This document shows, piece after piece, positions 6,830 to 13,200 of a DNA stretch of 21,889 bases (positions within the stretch are counted from its first letter, which is position 1; every line of letters starts with the position of its first letter). The stretch lies in IMG/VR virus record IMGVR_UViG_3300009034_000229, positions 1 to 21,889 of that record; one strand, written 5' to 3'. Under the pieces are notes generated by a model, which made no database searches, was not told where the DNA came from, and worked only from the letters and a program-made list of their open reading frames with translations. Made by a program: the position numbers and the translations under genes. The stretch comes from a virus.

Positions 6830-7551
6830 CTGCCGCCCACACACATAAACGCTTCTTCATAGGTTTCGACCGCCATACTCCCGAACACGATCCGGTAGTG
6901 GATGAAATCGCCCTGGCCTTTATTCACGATTTCAAGCCACACATTCGAGTAGCCGGTGGAGATTGGCAGACAGTCGATCAGATATCGAAGTTCAAGAATG
7001 ATTCAAAAACTGCATTAAAGGCTGATTTCCAGGCTAATGAAGCGGCCTTGGCAGCCTACGGAATCACTCACTACCTCGAAGGAAATCACGAGGAACGACT
7101 TCGGCGAGTGGGATTGGTGGAAGAAAATGTCCGTTCGATGTACGATCTGAAAGAGCATTTGCACCTAGTCAAGCAGCGAATCAAGCTGCTTCCCTACCAT
7201 CCGGAAAAGGGCGTTCTCAAGATCGGGGAACTCAAGATTCTCCACGGTTTCTTTGCGAATGAATATATGGCGAAGAAAACGGCAATGATATACGGTACGT
7301 GTGTGTTCGGTCACGCTCATAGATTTCAGACATTTCAATCTAAGCAGGCGTTCTACGACCGAGTGGGATTTGCGATTGGAATGCTCGGTCAAGTTCGTCC
7401 AAGCTGGGTTGAGCATCGAGCCCCGTTAGGGTGGGCTCAAGGATTTGCATTTGGCTACTTGCATAGGAATGGCCACTTTGATCTTTATCCTGTCCGGATC
7501 ATTGACGGCCGAGTGACAATCAACGGGCGGGTGTATACGGGAGGTAAATGA
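6826..7551 (+). CDS. calcineurin-like metallophosphoesterase
   Basis: A 241-residue protein with the full metallophosphoesterase signature in order: D15-R-H17, G45-D46, G86-N-H88-E89, H140 and G162-H163-A-H165. These residues hold two metal ions and hydrolyse phosphomonoesters or diesters. Some phage relatives act on DNA, others on nucleotides. The substrate cannot be told from the sequence. It begins at an ATGA overlap with the nucleotide-enzyme fusion and ends in a TGATG overlap with a MazG-like gene, so a role in the same nucleotide pathway is plausible. No signal peptide, so it should act in the cytoplasm. Confidence 0.85.
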   Translation: MTAAHTHKRFFIGFDRHTPEHDPVVDEIALAFIHDFKPHIRVAGGDWQTVDQISKFKNDSKTALKADFQANEAALAAYGITHYLEGNHEERLRRVGLVEENVRSMYDLKEHLHLVKQRIKLLPYHPEKGVLKIGELKILHGFFANEYMAKKTAMIYGTCVFGHAHRFQTFQSKQAFYDRVGFAIGMLGQVRPSWVEHRAPLGWAQGFAFGYLHRNGHFDLYPVRIIDGRVTINGRVYTGGK

Positions 7552-7886
7552 TGCCCATTCATCGTGCAATAGTTTACGAACGAATTGATGAAGAACGAGA
7601 TTATCAAGAAAAGTGTCGGCAGGAATGTAACTGGCGACCACAAGATGAATCCCATAAACCCCCAGAATGTTTTCTTGTTTACATTGACCGTTACCTTGAG
7701 CGGGCAAAGGAAGCTCAATTGCTTTCCTATGCAGAAGCGAAGCCCAAAGTATTAGCCCATATTCGCAAGATTGCGGCTTTAGCGGTCGCTTGTTTAGAAC
7801 TTCATGGTTGCCCAAAGCGGGACATGACCGACGTAGCTCGCCGGCCTGATTGGGGTGGACGAGCATTTAAAGGAGAAGACGAATGA
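7551..7886 (+). CDS. MazG-like (dATP/dGTP pyrophosphohydrolase-like) protein
   Basis: A 111-residue helical protein. The pattern ERIDEERDYQ (10-19), then YLERAKEAQ (48-56), then IRKIAALAVACLELHG (71-86) follows a phage family related to MazG-like nucleotide pyrophosphohydrolases (DUF550-like). The second acidic pair of the classical ExxE...ExxD motif is degenerate here, so catalysis is uncertain. Two ATGs lie in tandem at 7548 and 7551. I prefer 7551, since it sits six bases after GGAGG and overlaps the previous stop as TGATG. It neighbours two other probable nucleotide enzymes. Confidence 0.6.
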   Translation: MPIHRAIVYERIDEERDYQEKCRQECNWRPQDESHKPPECFLVYIDRYLERAKEAQLLSYAEAKPKVLAHIRKIAALAVACLELHGCPKRDMTDVARRPDWGGRAFKGEDE

Positions 7887-8365
7887 GAACACTGCTAGTT
7901 GCATTGCTGCTGGTTAGTGTGCTGGCGGGGTGTGGCAGCCCCCTGATCGACACCTGGGCAGATCGCGGTATCCAGGGTGTCGGCAACAGCCGGCACAATG
8001 TTTTGGAGTTTCGTGACAAGCTCCAAAAGGTCCTCCGAGATCGGAAGGATGATGAGATTGACGGGCTATTTCGTGAGATTCTTCGCGTCAGTAACGGTGA
8101 AATCGACGGCGTAAAGCTCGATGAACAGTGGCTCAAGGAACACAAGAATTCGTTTAAACTCCTGATGAAGTTGTGGGATGCGGATCAGAAGAACTTGGAC
8201 AAGGCAACGGCTGATGCCCTCGCTAATCTCGATTCAATTATCGAGATCTTTGAACAGATCAAACGTCTCCGTCGAGCGTGGGGTGATGTCGATCAGTTGC
8301 AGGTCCAGGTAAATCAATTGACCGCCCTGGTCCAACAACTTATCAACAGACAGAGAGGAAACTGA
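7883..8365 (+). CDS. phage lipoprotein with helical/coiled-coil body
   Basis: A 160-residue protein with a lipoprotein signal: basic MR, a hydrophobic stretch to residue 13, and lipobox L14-A-G-C17. After cleavage the cysteine would be lipidated and the protein held on the periplasmic face of a membrane. The rest is helical with a predicted coiled-coil C-terminus (QLQVQVNQLTALVQQLINR at about 139-157). A lipoprotein near a holin-like gene suggests a spanin-like outer membrane subunit, but it is longer than usual o-spanins and no inner membrane partner is evident. A superinfection-exclusion lipoprotein is another option. The start is an ATGA overlap with the MazG-like gene. Confidence 0.75.
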   Translation: MRTLLVALLLVSVLAGCGSPLIDTWADRGIQGVGNSRHNVLEFRDKLQKVLRDRKDDEIDGLFREILRVSNGEIDGVKLDEQWLKEHKNSFKLLMKLWDADQKNLDKATADALANLDSIIEIFEQIKRLRRAWGDVDQLQVQVNQLTALVQQLINRQRGN

Positions 8366-8367
8366 CA

Positions 8368-8868
8368 ATGACAGACATGCCCAACTATGATGCATCGGAT
8401 ATGCCTAATGGCGATCCCCCGCCGGCTCCCCCGGAGATCAACAAAACTCCTGCGGAAAATGCCGCTGCTGATTCAAATACCGAGCATGATGAAGAATATT
8501 ACGAAAAAGTGGCTGCGAATGATAGGGCAATGACGGCCGAAGTCGCGGCCCACGAAGACGAGCGAGCAGCACAACAATATGAAGATGATTCTGACCCCGA
8601 TCCATCTTCTGTGGACATCGACGAGATCATCGAAACCGCTGTCGGCGTCTCGATGGAAGCCTTCACACGTCGGCACCCGACTACGGCTCGATACCTTATC
8701 AGGCGACTCGGGGACCCTCTTGAGTTCACGATCAAGGCATTGAAGGAAGACGAGCTTTATCAGCAACTCATCGCCGACACTGAGGAAGCACTCGATGTTC
8801 GCAAAGCTATTCAAGTGATCGTCAGTGTCGCCCTCAGTGTGGCCGAGCGACTTCTGGTTACACTGTAA
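8368..8868 (+). CDS. acidic hypothetical protein
   Basis: A 166-residue protein. The first about 80 residues are acidic, proline-rich and probably disordered (PNGDPPPAPPEINKTPAEN). The C-terminal half is helical and ends with a hydrophobic helix AIQVIVSVALSVAERLLVTL. GAGGAAA precedes the ATG, and it lies two bases after the lipoprotein stop. No family recognised. Its place between the lipoprotein and the holin-like gene hints at a lysis or envelope-linked role. Confidence 0.65.
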   Translation: MTDMPNYDASDMPNGDPPPAPPEINKTPAENAAADSNTEHDEEYYEKVAANDRAMTAEVAAHEDERAAQQYEDDSDPDPSSVDIDEIIETAVGVSMEAFTRRHPTTARYLIRRLGDPLEFTIKALKEDELYQQLIADTEEALDVRKAIQVIVSVALSVAERLLVTL

Positions 8869-8880
8869 AGGAGAAAGTTC

Positions 8881-9129
8881 GTGGCATACTCTAAGAAAGT
8901 TCGGGACTTTTTGAAGGGAAAGAAAACCTACCTTACGGCCGTTACCGCTATTCTCACGGCTTTGGTAGCGTGGTCAAGTGACAGTATTAGTGCAACCGAA
9001 TTGGTTGTGGCTCTTTTTGTGGCCTTCCAGACAATGTTTATTAGAGCCGGTATGAATAAAGAAACGGAAAAAATCCGTGATGAAATCGTTAAAACTGCGG
9101 ACGATATAATTAACGACTGTGCCCCGTAA
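8881..9129 (+). CDS. holin-like small membrane protein
   Basis: An 82-residue protein with a GTG start and AAGGAG seven bases upstream. It has a basic N-terminus (KKVRDFLKGKKTYLT), two hydrophobic segments (about 18-31 and 37-54, split by a short SSDSISATE turn) and a charged C-terminal helix. This matches a frequent phage small membrane protein type often annotated as holin. Holins collect in the inner membrane and open it to trigger lysis. No endolysin is recognisable next to it, so the role is not proven. The stop overlaps the next start as TAATG. Confidence 0.65.
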   Translation: MAYSKKVRDFLKGKKTYLTAVTAILTALVAWSSDSISATELVVALFVAFQTMFIRAGMNKETEKIRDEIVKTADDIINDCAP

Positions 9130-9521
9130 TGAACCGATACACCAAAGACTTTCGATGGATCAAGATTCGCACTGACTTGATCCTGTTCGCCCAGGCACAT
9201 TGCGAATCTCGTGCCTGTGAGCGAGCATTCACAACGGGTAAGGTAGTGGTACTCGGTGGGTTTTCCTCCATCCCACCGAGTACCAACCCCGGTTGGATTC
9301 TGCTAGTAACTTCGATACATAAACGTACTTGGATCATTGGCGTAGAGGCAGACGACATACAACATCGCTATCATGTGCGTGAACTCGACAAAATACCGTG
9401 GGCGAAATGGGCCGGGGGATGGGCTTCTACCCTTCTACGGCCATCTTTGTTAAATGGGGACAAGCCTTCGGCTGCTTTGTTTGCTTGCCGGCAAGCACAG
9501 GAGAAGGCCAATGGTAGATGA
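9129..9521 (+). CDS. hypothetical protein containing a perfect hairpin
   Basis: A 130-residue protein, moderately basic, with a beta strand pattern (GKVVVLGG, GWILLVTSIHKRTWIIGVEADD) and a tryptophan-rich patch (IPWAKWAGGW). I do not recognise it. The ATG overlaps the previous stop as TAATG, consistent with translational coupling. The coding sequence around residues 40-53 is the strong 14-bp inverted repeat at 9247-9285. The 3' end overlaps the next gene by 11 bases. Confidence 0.55.
   Translation: MNRYTKDFRWIKIRTDLILFAQAHCESRACERAFTTGKVVVLGGFSSIPPSTNPGWILLVTSIHKRTWIIGVEADDIQHRYHVRELDKIPWAKWAGGWASTLLRPSLLNGDKPSAALFACRQAQEKANGR
9247..9285. repeat. perfect 14-bp inverted repeat, 11-base loop
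   Basis: TGGTACTCGGTGGG at 9247-9260 is the exact reverse complement of 9272-9285. The loop between them is TTTTCCTCCAT. It is the longest perfect inverted repeat I found in the window. No T-tract follows on the plus strand and no run of T follows on the minus strand, so it lacks the second half of an intrinsic terminator. It could be an operator, an RNA structure or a recombination or origin site. Confidence 0.7.
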
Positions 9522-9714
9522 ACTCGTCGATTGGGTCACCCTGGCCCATGCTGCGAAAATAATCGAGAAAGAGACCGGGCACAAGATCACCCGGCAGACT
9601 GTATATAATTGGGCGAGGCGAGGTTGGCTTCGAGTTGGAAAGTTCCGTCCCATACGGACTACCCGACGATGGATACTTGCCTGTTTAAACGAACATTATC
9701 GGAGTGGGAGATGA
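9511..9714 (+). CDS. small helix-turn-helix (excisionase/MerR-like) protein
   Basis: A 67-residue protein: VTLAHAAKIIEKETGHKITRQTVYNWARRGWLRVG spans about residues 9-43 and matches the winged HTH of excisionase-like and MerR-like small DNA-binding proteins (HTH_17 type). R-T-T-R-R at about 48-52 could be the wing. The ATG at 9511 has AGGAG ten bases upstream; the frame extends further upstream inside the previous gene but without a suitable start. It may regulate the switch between early and late genes, given its place near the end of the plus-strand unit; that is inference. Confidence 0.7.
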   Translation: MVDELVDWVTLAHAAKIIEKETGHKITRQTVYNWARRGWLRVGKFRPIRTTRRWILACLNEHYRSGR

Positions 9715-10097
9715 TGAATCCACCACACCTACACATGATAATCAGTCGAAGGATGATAATTATACTGCACGATCAGTGTGAAATGGCAATCGGAAAGAAA
9801 ACGCTCACCTTCCATCAGCTTGAAGCCTTAACCCATAGCAATGGATTCCTCTTGTGGAACCATCGAGGGTCCTGGGGTATTGTATCCAATTCCCACTTAG
9901 CCGAATGGCTACGGAACATAGAATTGTTCAAACAACAGAAAAAGCAATACCCCCGTCTGGTATTAAAAGTCCCTACGATAGACTTCCGAAGCACCATCCC
10001 TGTGCCGGATCGAGTAGCGAAGGTCCTCCGATCACAGAAGGCTTCCCAGCAACTTGACAAGACCGGCCCCGGCCCCGGCCCCACCGCCGGCGGCTAA
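9711..10097 (+). CDS. hypothetical protein, last plus-strand gene
   Basis: A 128-residue protein starting MMNPPHLHMI. The ATG at 9711 overlaps the stop of the HTH gene, with GGAG six bases upstream; ATG 9714 is also possible. The middle has a WNHRGSWGIVSNSHLAEWLRN segment. The C-terminus is a low-complexity GPGPGPTAGG tail encoded by CCGGCC repeats. The last 66 bases overlap the 3' end of the minus-strand gene that ends at 10032. No family recognised. Confidence 0.55.
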   Translation: MMNPPHLHMIISRRMIIILHDQCEMAIGKKTLTFHQLEALTHSNGFLLWNHRGSWGIVSNSHLAEWLRNIELFKQQKKQYPRLVLKVPTIDFRSTIPVPDRVAKVLRSQKASQQLDKTGPGPGPTAGG

Positions 10098-10268
10098 ACC
10101 GATCAGCAGCCACTTGAATCTCTCAAATCGCTTCACGATCCCACTGTGAGCCCCGCAGTTGTGATCGTGCAGGGCGAAGGCTTCATCTAGGATACGGGGC
10201 AGACTTCTGCTCAAGTAAAGTTCGATCTGCTCGCCCACTTCCCGTCGTTGATCGTCAGTTAAAGCCAT
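10032..10268 (-). CDS. small membrane protein, holin-like candidate
   Basis: A 78-residue protein. The N-terminal half is soluble and helical and includes HDHNCGAH (residues 34-41), with possible metal or disulfide-forming residues. The C-terminal half is a single hydrophobic segment (about 53-78) with a glycine/alanine-rich stretch GGGAGAGAG. It lies one base after the stop of the 1630-residue virion gene and would be the last gene of the late unit. A small membrane protein at the end of a late unit could serve lysis. Its gene runs into the convergent plus-strand gene over 66 bases. Confidence 0.6.
   Translation of the reverse strand: MALTDDQRREVGEQIELYLSRSLPRILDEAFALHDHNCGAHSGIVKRFERFKWLLIGLAAGGGAGAGAGLVKLLGSLL
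10063..10093. repeat. CCGGCC tandem repeat plus 10-bp palindrome in convergent overlap
   Basis: Three CCGGCC units run from 10063 to 10080, and the self-complementary CCGCCGGCGG is at 10084-10093. The stretch codes on both strands: G-P-G-P-G-P on the plus strand and a G/A-rich membrane segment on the minus strand. It is where the two transcription units meet. It lacks a T-tract, so it is not a standard bidirectional terminator. Confidence 0.5.
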
Positions 10269-10269
10269 T

Positions 10270-13200
10270 TTATCGCTGCTTTCTGCGTCTTACCCCTCGT
10301 TTACGAAGTTTTGTAGGTTTCTTTTCCCGGGTTGCACTTACCATGAATCCCAGACTTTTCGCCCAACCATCCCACCCATCGATATAACCTAATTGCCAAT
10401 CAATCATTGATTGCATTTGAATCGGTGTCGCTTGTTTTGCCTGCCAAAGAAGAAACGACGGTGTTTGCTCCCATTCAAGCGGGCCTCCACCAAACGCCTC
10501 CCATTTAACTACCTCGCCCTTACGGAATAGATCACCAATGGAAGTAAACTTCCGACCCCGCCAGTCTTCTCCGGTTATGGCATCCAAAGCCATACGAGTG
10601 AGAACACTTCCCTTCCCCTTTGCAGCCCGCCAAGGGTCCACAGTAAACTTTGCCGGATCACGGAAATGCCCGAGGAAATTAAAATATTTACGTTTCCCAT
10701 CTTCACCCCCAAGTCCACGATAAATGGGTGTTACATCAATATCCATCCACTTGAGATTCCCGGCCTTCCATGCTTTCTGATATCGGGACCAGAAAGTTTC
10801 GTCATCCCATGCTGAGAGTAGAAGGTTAGAGAGAATAATGATTCCAACCCCCTTCAGAGCAATTCGACCCCACATGGCTCGATGGACTTTTCCCATCTCT
10901 CCCTTTGCAAATGCAGCCGTCATGGAACGGATATTGGATTCTGTCCAGTCTGGTGCCAAAGCAAGCAATTGAAATATATGTTGTGCGGTTGGATTCCGGC
11001 CTCGCCGTCGTAGATTTAATCCACCGAAGTCATGATTCATTTCCCTGGCAACTGCATGTGCAATTTCCCGATGAGAAATTCTGCCATCTGCAAGTTTAGA
11101 CTCATTAGCTTTCACACGGGCTCGATAGTCCAAAAGGGCTGCTTGGACTTTTAAATACGGTCCAAGTTTATGGAACAAAAAATCAAGCTGATGGTCCCGC
11201 CATCTTAGGAGAGTGTCCTTTACGGCCCCGACCATTGGAACTTTATCTATAGCTTTTCCGATTAATGTTTGTTGTTCGGCATAAGATCGTTGATAGTCCT
11301 GTTCCCGACCTACTGTCATTCCCTCGTGGATCAACAATGTTAATTCCGGATCAAAGTTCTCTATTGCTGCCTTACCTGCGTAATATGCAGATCGAGGATT
11401 GATACCCCGAGAAGCAAGCATAAAGGATCGAAGATATGCTTGATGATGAAAAGCACTAAAGAATAGAATTTGTTGCTTAATAATGGCATTATACTTGGAA
11501 AGCGTTCCAACTCCAGGAAGTTCACGAATTGCCGAAGACCCCAAAGCATTGTTGAGATATGTAGCGAGCTTTTTCTCGGCATATATGGGGACTCGATGAA
11601 ATAGATTCCCATCCGGATCAATGAATACACCCGCCCCATAAGCTTTACCTTCTTCAGCTTTCCCAGCCCAAGTCCACTTTTGAAAGTTAGGGTTCTTGAC
11701 CAGCTTCCATCCACGTCCAGGACTTGTCGTGGCAAACAGCCCGCCTTTTATGCCGAGTTCCAGAAGATTGCGATCAATAATCACTTGAGCGATTTGTCGT
11801 CGAGCGACTTCTTGGGCCTCGATTACCCCTGTGACTTCCAGTTCAAGGCCCATCTCCCAACCTGCAAGGATCGAACCAAGGGTTCGTTGTCGCTGTCGTC
11901 CGGTCATGGTTGCAAATTTCGCTTGTAATGCTTTTCCCTTTTTCCCGGCCCACTTCCATATACGGGCAGCATAGTTTTCATGGAAGTTATTGATAATTTC
12001 ATTGTCTTTGGCAAACTGACTCAATACCTGATTTTCTTGGATAGTTCGCTCAACGAATTCAATCTGCTCCGGAGACATCTCAGCCACACGCTTAATCTGA
12101 GCTTGCTTATCGGCCGGCATCGCGGCTATTCGAGCATTAGACCAATCGACTGGATTATTCTTCATATCGATATAGAGAAGCATCGCATCATTTACTTGGG
12201 CAAGTGTCTCGCCTTTCCGAACCAAAGCTTTCAAAGCTTCCCGTTTCTTCTCAGCTAAAACTGCCGCTGTATGATCGGCTACATCACGGTCCCCAGCCCA
12301 TTTGTCTGTGAGAGCGTATGGAGAATCCTGTCCCGGTTCCCGAATATCAGGGAGGTCTTCGACATCAGGGATCGATTCTAAGAGATCGGGCGGTAACATT
12401 GCTTCAGATTCACGAGCCTTGTTTGTATCGCTTCGACGAGCAACTTCCATTGAAACGTCAGGGGGCACACCTTCTTGCAATATAGGCGGTACATCAAGCA
12501 AAGTGCGACCGATTTCGTAAAACTCATTTGCCGCAGCCTGATGAACGGCCGGGTCCTTCATCAACGAGTTCTCAACCTGGGCCTCGCTCAAGTCTCCCTC
12601 CGAGACCACTGTAACAGCATCAGCAAGTTCAGTTCCCTTGTATAGAGCAAGATTGTAAATATTCAAATGGGAGATTACGTCGGCGTTTCGTTGAATAAAA
12701 TCAAACGACCGAGCATAGGTTTCAGCCGTCTCCCCTGGAAGACCGACGATAAAGTTAGCGACCAAGCTGATATCAGCCTCGCGGAGCTTCGCCACGGCAT
12801 CATCAATTAGCTTCTCATTCGCCGGCTTCTTCATCTGTTTGAGGATCGGATCGTTGTAGGACTCGATCCCGAGTTCCACATACCTGATACCAGCTTCCTT
12901 GAGGAACTCCGGAGTGAATTTCTGCATCTGAGCCGCTGTCGTCTGAACTACAAAACCCTGGAAGTCGGGATTACGTTCCTTTACCCGTTTAAACACCTCA
13001 GTCAAATATGTATGATTTTCAGCTTGGCCGAATGTCTTATCGTCCAGATAGACTAACTCAGCATCAAGATCGACAATCGCATCGACTTGTTGATCGATAG
13101 TTTCTTGGGAAGTTTCTTCCAGTGTGCCAGGAACCGTGCAAAATGCACATTTATGAGTGCAACCCTTCGACATAGTGAGCCGGGGCATTGCTCGCGTACC

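Noticed and set aside
7171-7191. 7-bp inverted repeat (AAGCAGC/GCTGCTT)
   Set aside because: Short, within a conserved enzyme gene, and expected by chance at this length.
5705-7886. Evidence for 2-aminoadenine (Z) DNA
   Set aside because: A MazZ-like domain alone is not enough. No PurZ-type adenylosuccinate synthetase-like gene and no HD-type DatZ are visible in this window.
9247-9300. Intrinsic terminator at the 14-bp palindrome
   Set aside because: No T-tract after the stem on either strand; downstream bases are ACCCCGG-like on the plus strand.
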